From NCBI GenBank assembly GCA_973895155.1, contig OZ316899.1, forward strand, positions 6,262,001 through 6,326,000: a stretch of DNA of 64,000 nt, written 5' to 3'. Positions 34,368 through 46,722 of the stretch are shown piece after piece (the stretch's first letter is position 1; every line of letters starts with the position of its first letter). The notes under the pieces were generated by a model. The model saw only the letters and a program-made list of their open reading frames with translations, was not told the DNA's origin and made no database searches. A program made the position numbers and the translations under genes. The DNA is from Marsupella aquatica. Taxonomy: Eukaryota; Marchantiophyta.

Positions 34368-34865
34368 CTAGATTGTGCCAAACTCCATGAAACATCCGCA
34401 CATTTTCATCCGAAAGGCATCCAACCAGATCAATTGGAGGGATCCAATGAGTTTCCTCTTGGAAAACCCTTGCAAAATATGAAGATTAGAGAGAACGGTA
34501 GCATTTGGAATTGTTCTTAGCAATTTGTTTATTCCGTTAATCTCTTCAGTTGCTAATTTCAGTATGCACCAATTTTGTGTACCAATGACAAGATGGTTCC
34601 ATTTCTTCGACGTTGATCCAAGACGAATGATTGTTCTTATCCGATCAAATCGTTCTTCAACTGAAATCTTGACGTCAATATACTTATCTTCAGTGCACGA
34701 CAATTTGAAGATAGGCCAAATGCGAGACTCAACGAGTTGATCAGGAAGTCCATCCAACAAACTTCCGGATTCCATGCCGGACACTTTTCCAGCAATATGT
34801 TTCTTCTTTTCCTTCTCCAATAGGTCGGCTAACTTTGAAACCAGCAGGTTCTCTAACACAGCCAT
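34368..34865 (-). CDS. F-box-like protein, copy 2 of the right cluster (165 residues)
   Basis: The ATG at 34865 starts a Lys-rich helix. An F-box-like core follows: LDGLPDQLVESRIWPIF, an acidic spacer (DVKISVEERFDRIRTII), then TSKKWNHLVIGTQNW. It lacks the PPIDIWS tail of the left-hand copies and is 50 residues shorter. The sequence is the most diverged member of the family. It is uninterrupted, so it could still be expressed. Confidence 0.55.
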   Translation of the reverse strand: MAVLENLLVSKLADLLEKEKKKHIAGKVSGMESGSLLDGLPDQLVESRIWPIFKLSCTEDKYIDVKISVEERFDRIRTIIRLGSTSKKWNHLVIGTQNWCILKLATEEINGINKLLRTIPNATVLSNLHILQGFSKRKLIGSLQLIWLDAFRMKMCGCFMEFGTI

Positions 34866-35515
34866 TAAGCAATCATGCCTACGACACCAGAAAAGTACCT
34901 TAAATCACCAGGTGTAGTTGATGATACCCACACTAGCAATCCTGCAAGACAGTCGCGGACTAAAGATTAGGACTCAACTATAGTCCATTCATTTTACATG
35001 GGTCGAGCCAGAATATTGTCTTTAAGAAATCATGTTCACAAAAGGTGTCCTTACAAAACGCATCAAGAACGCAACGTTCAATGTGCAAGGTTCACCCAAG
35101 GATCGTCGTTCCAAATCTGACAACACAAGTATGCCAATTATAGGTACTTGTTGCTTAGACGCCTATAGCAAAAGTTACAAGAAAATGCCAGAGAGTGTAT
35201 ACACGCTGCGAGGTATTTACAAACGATAGCAAACAGCAAACGGTAACAGCAAACATAAACTGGTAACAGGAAATAGAAACTGTTAACAGGAAAAGGAGTG
35301 GTAATTTTTTTTGAAATTTTCTCATTTCTGAATTTTTATTTTTTTAGCCAGCACCCTGCGCTGGTAATGCTAGCGCCCAAAGCTAGCCAAAAAATGTTTT
35401 TTTTAATTTTTTTTGGAAAATGTGACTTTTTTGAAAATATTTTTTGATTGTCATTTTTTCTGGTAACAGTAACTTTTTGCTGGTAACAGGAAAATTTTTA
35501 CTGGTACCAGGAAAC
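34866..35515. other. Low-complexity spacer
   Basis: From 35225 to 35515 the sequence is built from short GGTAACAGGAAA-like words and long T runs. No gene. A GGACTCAACTATAGTCC dyad lies near 34970. Confidence 0.5.
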
Positions 35516-35785
35516 CTATTTCCTGTTTTCTGTCACGGGTGCCATACCCCATGCTGCCAACATCAGCCTCGAACAAATTGGAATCCCTTCCTCATTCATT
35601 CCGCAAAACTCAATCCGTAGCGGATCCAACCTATCTTCGGGAACAGAGCCACCCATCCACAACGCTCCCAAACCAAGCGGAAGAACTTTACGTTGAACTA
35701 GTCTTTTGTACAAACGATGTGCACGGTTTGCCCTATTTTGAACTTCGACGGCCATTTGTAACTGTACCTTTCCTTCATCGAGCAA
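35516..35785 (-). CDS. Short unknown ORF
   Basis: An 89-residue frame containing LYKRLVQRKVLPLGLGALWMGG and ending WGMAPVTENRK. It opens without an ATG and has a possible splice donor (AAGGTACAGT) near its start. No family recognised; it may be an exon fragment. Confidence 0.2.
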   Translation of the reverse strand: MLDEGKVQLQMAVEVQNRANRAHRLYKRLVQRKVLPLGLGALWMGGSVPEDRLDPLRIEFCGMNEEGIPICSRLMLAAWGMAPVTENRK

Positions 35786-35865
35786 CCGTCTTCTTACTCC
35801 TTACAAAACTTTTCATAACAGGTACAACAATTAGGATTAGTCCTAGCTAGGAACATAAATGTGCG

Positions 35866-36256
35866 AGTGTGCAATAAGTTTATCGCACTTTGCATTCATC
35901 TCCAACTAGTCGTCAATTTACCATAACAATGTGAGTCACATACGATCTAGAATCTAACAAAGGAATACAAAATGCGATAAATTTATCGCATGTTCTCCAA
36001 GATCATGATCCTAATAGAGGAATGTAAACTGCGATAAATTTATCGCCTGTTCCGGAACTAAGACAGGAAATCAGACTACGATAAATTTATCGCATGTTCT
36101 ACGGGTTCTGAATCCAACAGAGCAATGTGAACTGCAATAAATTTATCGCATGTTCACTAGAATCTCCTCGCATTGACAGTGATTAAATAGCTCGCGATGG
36201 AACCCTTACGTTGAGAATACTCAAATTGGAATGCAAGTTCCGATAAATTTATTGGT
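35866..36256. repeat. TGCGATAAATTTATCGCA palindrome cluster
   Basis: Six copies at about 35870, 35973-35990 (perfect 18-bp palindrome), 36030, 36078, 36133 and 36241, roughly 50-60 bp apart with a 100-bp gap at each end. Outer flanks (GTGAACT before, TGTTC after) extend the symmetry. Related copies with AAAATT centres lie at 32971, 33093, 33155 and 34251. Confidence 0.85.
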
Positions 36257-36800
36257 GTTTCAAGAGAAGGACTAATATGAATATACACGCGATGGAAGTT
36301 TGGTATTCTCCTAGGACAGATGTTGCTTGCTCAGGCAGAGAATAAACCTTTTATGGCCAGCTCGCTCCTCTTTATATAGTGGACGCTCCAACCATGGTTA
36401 CTTTTTCCCCCTAACCATGGTTAAATTTTCCTCCTAACCACGGTTAGGCTTGGGTTAGTGTGTGGTCGACCCCCGATTACGTGGTTGGGACCAAGTTACT
36501 CATGGTTGGGAGTTTGGGTGACTTTCAAAACTTACCAATGCCAAGCCCGATGCACGTATCGCTCCCTGTATTCCTACGACGACACAATGGCAGGAACTCA
36601 TGTTTTCTCAATTCGGCGCCCGTTTTATTGCACTTTGCATTGCCTTAGAAAAAAAAACATGTTTGGACTAAATGAGAAGTGTGTCACACTTCTCGGTCGG
36701 TCATCGTGTTTTTATTATGGTAGATATTACACTATAGGAAAATGTCATATATAAAAGTTTGTCTGGCTATTGTTTAATGTATTGATTGTGTGTGTTGTAG

Positions 36801-38623
36801 GGTTTGGATATATCTCTAGGTTGCAGATATCAGGATACCAAGCCTGCCCAACTTGTGGTCCCGATTTGGAGGGAGTGGCATGCCCAAAGTCTACCACCCT
36901 ACGGAAGATAGTTTACATTGGTCACACAAAGTATCTCCCCCCAGAGCATGAATGGAGGCGTGACCCATTCTTATATGACATGGATGATGGCCAACCAGAC
37001 ACACACCCTCAACCAGTGCCAAGGGATCCACGCTATTGGAAGGAGGTATGGGATAGAGTGACAGACCCAGATGATCCCTTACCATTGGCCCGGTGTGGCA
37101 TGACTTGTTTGTCTGCATTAATATCAAAGCTGCCATATTGGGCTGAGATGCCAATTAACCATTGTTTGACCCTATGCACATTGAGGGGAACGTTGGGAGG
37201 TCATTGATTTGCCATCTATATGGAGAGAAAGACAACAACTGGAGAGAGAGTTGTGAGGAGATGGGGATGCATGGTCCTCATGGTTTTTGGCCATCTATGG
37301 ATCCTCCTAATGCCCCCCTTACAATTCACCCTCCTTGGGTATTGACCACAGGCAAGCGGACTAAGTTCCACAATTGTATAGGGTCAATGAGGTTTCCTAC
37401 CTACTACGGGGTCAATCTACGCAAGGCATTTGGGGGACCAGACTGTCCACGTTGGCCAGCTTTCTTGAAGACCCATGATTACCATCGTCTACTACAATAT
37501 GTCATTCCAGTTGCCATCATTGGATTGGGTAGTGAGGATCTTTGTGATGCCCTGTGGTCATTAGGTAAGATCTTGAGGTGGGTGTGTCAAAAAGAGGTGA
37601 ATGAGGATGAGATTGCAGCTATGGACCTGTTTGGAGTGGAGGTATTGTGCAAGTTGGAGAGGGCACTCCCTCCTTCATTCTTTGACGGCCAAGTTCACTT
37701 CCTCCTACACCTAGTGCGTGAGGTTGGCATTGCAGGGCCGGTACATTGTCGTTGGATATACTTGGTAGAGCGGTATATGGGAGTGATGAAGTCATATGTG
37801 TCAAATCGTGCGAGAGTGGAAGGTAGCATCGCTGAGAGGAGCAAAGAGCATGTTTTAGTGTACAAACATTGTAGCTACACTTGATCCTAGTGCACCAAGG
37901 GGGTGGATAGACAAGGCATCAAGGGAAGCAAACTTTGAGGATGACCGTCTCACAGGGGCAAAGGGAGAATGACTTTTGGGCTCAGCTGAGCTCCTTCAAC
38001 TCACTACATTTATGTTGCATAACTTGCCTGAGATTGCGGGAGATTGGACAACTTTTTATGAGGAGGAAAAGGCAAATGGTCATCGGCCACGCATCTTCCC
38101 CAAGTTTGTCCCATACATGAGGGCAAAGTTGACCGAGATTGATGCCTTGTTGGAGCAAGGGGAGAGCGTGTTAGACTTTCCTTTGGTTACAGACAGCCTT
38201 CGCATCTTGGTTCATGGACCATTACTCACGGTGACAACTCGGACTGCCATGTGATCAAAGGGAAGACATTTTTGTGTGAAACGGCTTGATGAGAAGAGGG
38301 CAGCTACACAGGATTGTGGGGTCATGGGTTGGTTCACCCAAGATTCACAAAGTAGCACATCTGATAGGAATCCAATACGCTCTATAGTGGCCCACTATGG
38401 CAAGATTGAAGAGATGTTGACAGTGCGTTATCATGCACACACCACTTTGGAGGAGGTGGTGTTGAAGTGTAAATGGTTTTGGATGAACCTTGTTGGCCAT
38501 AACCAAACTTGCAAAGAGGATGCTTGTGGGTTCACAAGGTTGAAGACAGGTGCAAATAGTGTCATTAGCTCAACTTGGAGAACCTCTAATCCATTTGCAT
38601 TCCCCCATTGGTGGATTGCATGA
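36801..38623 (+). pseudogene. CACTA (En/Spm) transposase, Tnp2-DUF4218-DUF4216, decayed
   Basis: An acceptor GTGTTGTAG at 36792-36800 precedes SGYQACPTCGPD and IVYIGHTKYLPPEHEWRRD, the zinc-binding core region of Tnp2 transposases. After one lost base near 37163 the frame continues with FDPMHIEGNVG and then HDYHRLLQYVIPVAI, EVLCKLERALPPSFFDGQVH and RWIYLVERYMGVMKSYVSNRAR, typical of DUF4218. Broken frames at 37976-38254 and 38276-38623 follow; the last has VAHYGKIEEML, VVLKCKWFWM and CGFTRL, fitting DUF4216. The N-terminal part of the transposase is not seen. It lies upstream of gene R in the same orientation, as expected for a two-gene CACTA element, but I found no CACTA termini for it. Confidence 0.75.
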
Positions 38624-39838
38624 TTGAGGACTACCATTTTTGTCCTTTTTCTCCTAGACAAGGACTCAAGTCCTTTCCATGTTGCATTAAATGTGCAACA
38701 TATCCCTCAATGGCCAAGATTGAAAATTCACAGATCAATGGCTAGAATTAAATGATTGAGAAATGATTCCATTATAACCATTTTTGGATTTAGTAGCCTA
38801 GAACTCTAATTTAAGTCATAAAGTACTTACATGCAAGAAGTGTTTAATAAATGTCCTTGGGGAAGTAGCCTGCATGAATTGACTTTGGAAAGTGGACGAT
38901 AATTATGTCCTATTGTCCCGCGTCGTCAAGGACTATTTGAAAACAAGGACTCCAAGTCCTTCCATCCTAGCCGCAACAATAACAATAGTGGTAAGGACTT
39001 GTGGACGCGGCAAGTTTTATCAACATTCCACAATTTCTTGAACTTTTTGATGGTGAAAACCGAGCTTGAAAACCATAGTTGCCGAAATCAAAAAGTAGTG
39101 AACATTTCAACGTCGGGTGAGGAAGGGAGAGCGACAATGGTTAGCAAGATAATCTGAGGTCTACCTTCCATGGACGCATTGATTCACATTGATCGCAATT
39201 GATTTAGAGGACTCTCGTTCAAACCATTGAGAATATAGGGGAGCTTTCATTGTGAATAGCTTGAAGCTAGACATTGGCAATCAGTGGAGGAGGTTTGAAA
39301 GGAGCTTTGTTGGCAACACAGGCAAGGTAGTGAAGGAAGTTCAATTTGAGGGGAGCTTTTTTGACAGTCAAACTGTACAATAGCTTGGTATGTTAAACGT
39401 CATTTGCAAATTATGGATTAAGTTTGAATTGAACAGCTATATCAGAAATCTATTCTTCAAATGGTGTCTTAAGCTTCCATTGGTCGCCTTAGGTTTGGTT
39501 TGCGGAATCATGAAACTCTCAAAACAATGGCTAGCTTTGTTTTGGTTCCCTTAGCTGACTTTCAATAGGTCATAGCGCCCTGTTTGTAGTTTTCAAACAA
39601 CTATACCAATGAATCACAGATTGAGTACAAGCCTTCTCAAAACTTTTAAAGTGACTTGTCATTTGTATAAATTGGATGGAGGGCGCGCGGTTGGCCTGAA
39701 GCCAATGGAGGAAACTTTACCTGCAAGTCATTGGTGATTGAACATCCATTTTCAATCCGCAACAGGCTTGAGGTAATTACTGTAGGTGTGCGCCCGATGG
39801 TAGTTGAAGTTTTCACCATTGAACACTAGCTTTCCTCA
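38624..39838. other. Spacer with dispersed GGACT/AGTCC dyads
   Basis: No gene seen. Dyads such as CAAGGACTCAAGTCCTTTCC (38661) and CAAGGACTCCAAGTCCTTCC (38943) occur singly here. The segment is the upstream region of gene R. Confidence 0.45.
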
Positions 39839-41914
39839 ATGATACCTTCTATGCTTTGTTCAAATGCAATCATGGACGCGTCAACTAATAAGCCAGAAGC
39901 TCCTCCAACTTCTACCATTCAGTTAGGAGAAAAGGAGATAGTTGTCCCACACCCTGTTATCCCTCGCAGCGGCAGAGCGCAAACTACTAGCAAACCCAAA
40001 GTTTTTGCTTCCCTAGCTATGGACCATGCTACGACTGACTCTCCTGCTCCCCTATCTAAGAGTACCAAAGTGTTAAAAGGAAAGGCTAAGGTGGAGGTGC
40101 CTGTAGAGTCATGGGATCCTGAAGATTACGTTAAGGACGCAGAGTATTTCCACATCACATTTGGTCTTCCAAACGAAGGTATTAATCCTCATAAGATCAA
40201 AGACATTTCCAAGGAACAATTGGCCAAGGTGTTTGGAGAGAAAGACAGGAACAAGTATAAGCCGAGTCTTTGTGTCGGCCTTCCAATTGAGGAGGTTTTG
40301 CAGCTATCCCAAGTTGTGGATGGTTACAACTCACCAGTGAATGGCATTCTGTCATTCACTTTCATCAAAGGGGCCTATGCAGAGAGGATCCAAAGGCGAA
40401 AGGTGGACTGGTGTGTGTATGCAGTGTCCAAGCTGAAGGGGCAAATTGCCCAATGGGAGCAAGATGGTAAGGGTAAGCTAGACGGGCCTCCTTGCGTAAG
40501 GACACTACGTCTATATTCACCACCAGTGCCTGCAGAATTTGATGAAGAAAATTTGAAGTGGCTTGTGGATGACCCTTCAACGCATCTCCCACAGCCCGTT
40601 CCACGGATTTCTACCGAGAATCAAACGGCGAGGGACAAAGCTCACCCAGGGATAGTGGATTCTTGCAGCAAGGGGAGCCCACATCCCAAACCATTGGAAG
40701 CTGCGGCCCTTTGTGTCCCCCAGATAAAGCTTCTCCCTACCAAGCCCAAGGCTCCTGCTCTCCCTGCATTGCCAAGAAGTCTTTTGCTGTCCATTCTGGA
40801 TGGGCAAATCGTCACGATTGAATGTAGTCTAAAAGAGACTCGTTAGCGCATCAGTGCGGTTCAGAAGACTGTGGAAAGCTTGGAGGGGTCAAAACGGGAT
40901 CATTGAACAGTCATCTCTATCATTCAAGAGCAACGTAACACACTAGAGGAAGAGTTGGGTGAGGTGAGAAGCAAAATGCAGGCAAGGGACACCCTACATG
41001 ATGACTTGTCAATAGGAAATGGAGCTCGAGGAGCTGAAGGGAGAGCAAGACAAGGAGGTATACTGCTTGTCAGACCATAGGCATGTCCTTGTGTTGCTCA
41101 AAATACCTGTAGGCTATGTATGTTTTGTTGGGTGGTTGGATTCGGTTTGGCAGGACGAGGCATTGATGCATGATGAACTGCAAAATAATGTTGCCATGTG
41201 CTGTTTTCTTTTCTGGGGGGGGGGGCAAGATAGCTACATTGTTATCTTACGGCAGAAGTTGGAGGATGGTAACAAGGACATGGAGGCGTTGAAGAACAAT
41301 GAATCATCTATTCTGAAGGGGATGGCAACATTTGACAAGCTCATAGATACCAACAACAAGCACTTTGAACGGGTACCAGAGAAGGTAGCTCGTCTAAAAG
41401 TTGTGGAGTCATAGTTGGAAGCAGACTTGAAGCCCCTTGAGTTGTCTACAGCAGCTCAAAAGTCTGAACTGGTTATTTTGGAGTCTCTTTTGTCCAATCC
41501 ATGTCCAGTGTTGCAACCTCGCTTTGTTCCCACATCAACTACAATAGTGGGAATGGAAGTGCTTGTGAGTAATTGTCCAATTTGTTGCCATGGGTACCAT
41601 TCTTTCAACTAGGTTCCAGCAAGTTGTGGCCACATGTATCATCCACATTGTTTATTTACATTGTTGGGGGACAAAACAAGAGCACCCTGGTGCTTTGCAT
41701 GTGGGAAACCCTTTTTGGAAGATTGGGTTCAAAGTTGGGGTCTTCCAAACATAGGGCAGGACAAGTTGCCATCGGGTGAAGGTGGCTATATTCAAGAGAT
41801 GAAGGGAACATACGGGGTAAACAGTGCCTGCTTGGGCAGACGTCGTCACCTTGTGCAACAAATGCAGTCCACGCAAGCTCTGGTATGTAGAGGCACACTG
41901 TCATGTTTCAATTG

Positions 41915-41919
41915 GTATT
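41915..41919. other. Left target duplication of copia B (GTATT)
   Basis: GTATT directly precedes the 5' LTR and recurs at 60219-60223 after the 3' LTR. Five bases is the usual size for copia insertions. Confidence 0.85.
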
Positions 41920-42081
41920 TGTTGTAACCTGAGTTAACTAGACCATACATAAGGTTAACTAGGATTATGCCTACTCAGGTTAATTAGGTCACACTAACTG
42001 CCTAACCACCAGGCTATTGGAAAGCCTATATGTAAGGATATGGAAGGGAATGGAAATACAGTTGTTCAATCTACCACAACA
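41920..42081 (+). repeat. Copia B 5' LTR, 162 bp
   Basis: Starts TGTTGTAACCTGAG and ends CTACCACAACA. It matches 60061-60218 along its full length, including the palindromic GGTTAACTAGG words. Confidence 0.95.
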
Positions 42082-42100
42082 CGTTATCAGCACGATGCTG
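42082..42100 (+). other. Copia B primer-binding site
   Basis: CGTTATCAGCACGATGCTG follows the 5' LTR directly. TTATCAGCACGA is the form commonly seen downstream of plant copia LTRs, where an internal part of a tRNA primes reverse transcription. The tRNA identity is not determined here. Confidence 0.6.
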
Positions 42101-42591
42101 ATTTGAATCAAATTTTTTAAAAATGATCCCTCTTTCTTCTTTTGAGATAGACTGGCAACCTTTTAGGAAAGGATTTATGGTAGGCGAAGGTGCAACGGTG
42201 GTTAGATCAATCAAGGGGGATGGAAGGTTATAAATCAAAATTACACATGAAACAAATTGGACGATTGAGATAAGAAATTACAATTCACCAACTACAATTT
42301 GCAATTCCATTTCCTCTTTCTCAAATTTCAACAATTGAATGAAATTGAGATTCACTAGTAGAAATCGGGGGGTATTTAGACCCCATTAAACGACTATTCA
42401 GTACCGTATAGGACTTGGAAACGACTGGGAAGGACTCCAGTCCTTTTTAGGACTGCGAGTTGTATGTTTTGTTACTATAATTAACTGAGTCCTTTATAGA
42501 ACTGGTTTGTAAGTCGTTTAATAGACTGGATTTTCAGTCTATTGTAGTCTTTGTGTGGGTAGCTTTGGTGAGTCGTTTTCAGTCTTTTATA

Positions 42592-42620
42592 CACTAGTAG
42601 AAAACATTGTCTTTAAATCC
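42592..42620 (+). repeat. Second CACTA-type left terminus inside the element
   Basis: CACTAGTAGAAAACATTG lies 239 bp inside the outer left end. It shares 12 bases with the outer terminus and then diverges. Its preceding bases (ATA) do not match the flank of the internal right end (AAG), so it is either a remnant of another element or a chance relic of subterminal rearrangement. Confidence 0.5.
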
Positions 42621-43313
42621 AAAATGTTTTCACATGATTGATATTCAAAATGAAATCCACAATGCGTCCACAACAAGACCCACAACAAGATTAAAAATGT
42701 AAGCATGTTACATCACAATGATTGGAAACCACTAAACAATAACAAAAACATCATATATATGACATTCACAATAAAGAACTCAAAGAACTCCTAGATCTTA
42801 TATTGAAAGGATCCAGACATTTTTATTGTTAACAATTGTACATTTTAGAAACTGTCAATAGATCTACTACTATGTGGGCAATCATGACCGTCTAATCCTA
42901 TCCCCCAAACTAGCTTATGCTCCTTGAACTTTGTCAAACTTGCTCAAGGAGTGATTTCATTGCTCACCAAAAATTGATCATGGCAAGACATGTACAATTG
43001 ATGCAACAGCAGTCCTGTAATCACACACAAGAGTTGTGAGACATCATGTAATCTCTATTATGTGAAATAATTGTTAGGCAGTCTGGTTCCAATTGGTTAG
43101 ACAAAATGAAAATTCACCTGGGCAGAGGCTCTGTTGGGACATTGTTCACCTGGGCAGAGGAATATGATGAGCTCAATCTAACAGTTAAAGGTACAGTTGG
43201 AGCATACCAGTTGCACTATCATCTCAAGGATTACTTACTCCTGCATGAAGAATTACTTTAATCTTTCAGAAATTAATCCCAACTTTGCCATGCCAACTTG
43301 AGAATCAAAACTA

Positions 43314-43772
43314 CTGCACCACACAAAAACTTCACTACATTTGTACTTTAATCTGTACAAGTGATATGCAGTAAGTAGCTTATTGCAAGAAACACACAAA
43401 GGTAGAATAGAAAAAAATGATCACCTTAGGATGTGAAGTCCTCAAAACCCATAGGATGGCCATAGCACTACTGTACACAATAGAGAACAAACTACAGTTA
43501 TTTTAGAAGAGATTAGGCACAAATGCTCTTGTTTCACCCTCCAAGAAATAACCTTTTCAAACCAAACTCTCCTGCACCACACAAAAACTTCACTATATTT
43601 ATACTTTAAGTTTTACAAGTGATATGCAGTAAGTAGCTTATTGCAAGACACACACAAAGGTAGAATAGAAAAAAAATGATCACCTTATAATGTGAAGTCC
43701 TCAAAACCCATAGGATGGCCATAGCATTACTGTACACAACAGAGAACAAACTAAAGTTATGTTAAAAGAGAT
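43314..43772. repeat. 202-bp direct duplication
   Basis: The segment beginning CTGCACCACACAAAAAC occurs at 43314-43515 and again at 43571-43772, offset 257 bp, with only scattered differences. Both copies are non-coding. Confidence 0.85.
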
Positions 43773-44487
43773 TAACATGCTATGTTTGTGATCACAGCGC
43801 CTCTCAGATCCCCCCTCCTTATGCTGCATCAACTTTGTGGCCCAGAGGTGGCCCAGAAGTATCAATAGGTTGTCCTATTCATGCTCTCTCGTTTTCTATT
43901 ATGCAATCACCAAGGCCACAAGAGATGAGAAACTTCTTGGACCAAACTTTGATTCATTAAAAACGAGAACTCCCCAAATTAGAATTAAGGATGCTTCTAA
44001 GCTTTGAGGCACCCAGATCCCTCCCCAACCTTATGCTGCATCCACTTCGTGCCCGCCCAGAAGTGTACATTGCCGAGAACACTTGAAACGCTGCATTGGA
44101 GATATACACATGTTCAGATTTCTCAGGCAGCAGTCTACAAAACAAAGAGGGACAGAGGGAAAACGTGATAGCCAAAAAAACAAGGGAGAGAGAAAGAGAT
44201 TGCCACCTGCCAAATACCAGGTCATTTTCTACTTCAGAAATTCCATGCAAAAATCTCTCTACAGATCTCTTAGATGTGGTACAGTCCTTACACAACTCTT
44301 GAAATGAGTGCAGGACCTGAGTGTCAATGGAAGCGTAGCAAGCCAGAGGCAATTCTGCAATTCTCTAAATCCAAAATGTTTTTTGCAGAAATTCGTTTTC
44401 AAAACCTCTCTAGGCTGACATACCTGTAAAGCAACATAATTTTGAGTTAATGACATTGTCAATCCGCAACAAAACAGAGAGTACTAT

Positions 44488-45200
44488 GATGCATTAGGAT
44501 GATCTCTTCAATCTGCTTCTAAAGACTCCAAGATCGCAAATTTTACTTAAGATTTGAAATAGTTACACTAAATTGAATTTCTTAGATTTTTGCAGAACTT
44601 TTCTTGACAACTATTTTCGATTTGACATTGTTGAGTCAAATCCTCGTGAAATTCTGTGTGGAATACATCGTTGGAAAGATCTTCAAGAGACTATTCTAAT
44701 GAGCCCATGATTATCAACATTCATCAAGAATTGAGTGAGTAATTTGAAAAGTAGATTTTGCAGTTCATTGTACGTATGGACAGTGAAGCTTGAAAACATC
44801 CACGTACTGTACTGAGGAGAAACTTCAAGAGTTGAATGGTTGTGGCATGGTGCATCAGAAAGATATGTTAAATCCGCTTCTAACCACTCCAAGATCACAG
44901 ATTATACTTAAGATTTGAAAAAGTTACACTAAATTGAATTTCTCAGATTTTCGCAGAACTTTTTTTGACAGCAATTTTCGATTTGACATTCCCGAGTCAA
45001 ATCCAAATGAAATTCTGCGTGGAATACATCATTGGAAAGATCTTCAAGAGACGATTCTAACTAGCCAATGATTGTCAACATTCATCAAGAATCGAGTGAG
45101 TAATTTAAAAAATGGATTTTGCAGTTCATTGTGTGGACATTGGAACTTGAAAAAATCCACGTACCATATTGAGAAGAAACTTGAACACTAGAACGACTTT
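44488..45200. repeat. 361-bp tandem duplication, diverged
   Basis: Landmarks such as CTTAAGATTTGAAA and GAATACATCRTTGGAAAGAT repeat with an offset of about 361 bp. The copies differ noticeably, so this is older than the 202-bp duplication. No protein recognised; a minus-strand frame at 43957-44352 is not convincing. Confidence 0.8.
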
Positions 45201-45575
45201 GGCACCAGCAGGTTGATCCACGTTGGGCGCATGAGCAAGAGTATCAACATAGCTAGATCGATTTCCAACAAAACAGTCTTCCAACACCAAGATTTGTGGT
45301 TCAAACAAATAGAAAAAGTCTATCCAAAGCTTCTGTATTCTCCCACAAACATATGGAACAATGCAGAAAATAGGGAACACTGATTCTGTGTCGTAGTGCA
45401 ATTCAACGAGACCTTGCTCTGACTACAAAGGTGCGCATTGTTCGAATGAGCCGCTGCCTTATCCTTGAGTCCCCGATCCACTTCCTTCTCAAATATTCCA
45501 CCACTGCCACTAGATACCATGAAAGCTACGCGTAAGAAATATTAGGCAGTTTTGCTAGCGCAAGTGCTGAGCTCA

Positions 45576-45757
45576 TGAGCAGGGCAGATTTCAGGGAGAC
45601 TGAAACAAGCTCTTGCATTTTCAAATTGGGTAGCGGCTGGAAGGTCGCTAGGACAGGAGGAAGCCGTGAGCACGGCAGGTTTCAGTGATTGAAACAAGCT
45701 CTTGCATTTTCAAATTGGGTAGCGGCGGGAAGGTGGCTAGGACAGGAGGAAGTCGTC
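45576..45757. repeat. 91-bp tandem duplication
   Basis: TGAGCAGGGCAG at 45576 and TGAGCACGGCAG at 45667 start two copies that share GAAACAAGCTCTTGCATTTT and the following GGGTAGCGGC. Confidence 0.85.
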
Positions 45758-45899
45758 ACCCAGGTCGGGAGAAACCCTCAGAAAAGACAAAGGTAAGGTG
45801 AATGCCAGGTTGGAAGAAACCCTTACCAAAGACAAAAGGTGAGGTACAAGCGCAGGCTCAGGCCATTGGAGAGACGGTGCTCAAGCTTGGATTTAAATA

Positions 45900-46722
45900 C
45901 CCTATAACAGAGGTGTAAATAGTGTGTAAATCATATGTAAACAGGGTGTAAATGGGCTAGTTGATAAAAAAGCTGAAGAATTTGTTGTGATGAAGAAGTG
46001 CATCTAAAAGAGTGAACAAACTAGGGTCATTAGTGTGAAAGATAGACATTAGGTCCACAGCTCCATAGAATTTAATTAGAGTTTGAAAAGCCTAAATTAA
46101 AGCAACCCAAAGTAGTGAAGGCAACACTTTTTGGGAGTGAGATTTTGAAACTGCAAAATGAAGACGTAGTAAATGCCATTTTACACTACAAGTAGCTCCT
46201 TGTAGGCCTGTAAAAAAGATTACAAATTGGTGTTAAGTTTGGTTTTAGAACCCAAGTTGACAGCGGCCCGAGTCAATCTGGATGATCTTTTAAGTGTAAG
46301 GGTTGAGTTCCAAAGCCAAATTAGAAGTGAGAAGTTGTGAGGGAATGTACATGTGTGCAAGGCTTGACTTGTAGACCCTGTAAAGAATGTGTAAATGGGC
46401 TAGTTGACAAGGAAAATTGCAAACTAGTGATTTTTATTGTGCCCACTCTAAACTCCCAAGCTTCACTTTAGTCCGCGTCGTGACTAAAGTTTCACTGCCT
46501 CTGTGAGCTTTGCAGTCCACCTTACAGATCGAACAAAGCAATCACCTCCCTTCACATCCGCACTAATCACCTTTCGCAAAGAGTTGCAATCACCTTCCGC
46601 AATACCAGGAAGCTTGCTCCCTCTCGTTCAATGCCTTCTGCAGCAAGAGCGATCACCTCTGCCGAAGCAACTTCAATTGAACACACAGCAATGGGGCGGG
46701 CAGCGACAACATTGACAGTGAA
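45900..46722. other. CACTA interior with GTGTAAAT words
   Basis: GTGTAAAT and TGTAAATGGGCTAGTTGA recur (45918, 45928, 45948, 46387). Short repeated words of this kind are usual in CACTA subterminal regions, where they can bind the transposon protein. No gene seen. Confidence 0.4.

Noticed and set aside
36385-36460. Solo copia LTR, because of TAACCATGGTTA words like those in the LTRs
   Set aside because: Only short palindromic words are shared; no TG...CA ends or target duplication could be defined.
40844-41612. TAG reassigned to glutamine in this genome
   Set aside because: TAG also serves as the normal terminal stop (for example 12591-12593 and 27069-27071), TGA lesions occur too, and all affected genes look like decayed transposon genes.
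43957-44352. Minus-strand ORF of 131 residues inside the CACTA element
   Set aside because: No recognisable motif; overlapping frames on the other strand are equally long, and the region is repeat-rich.
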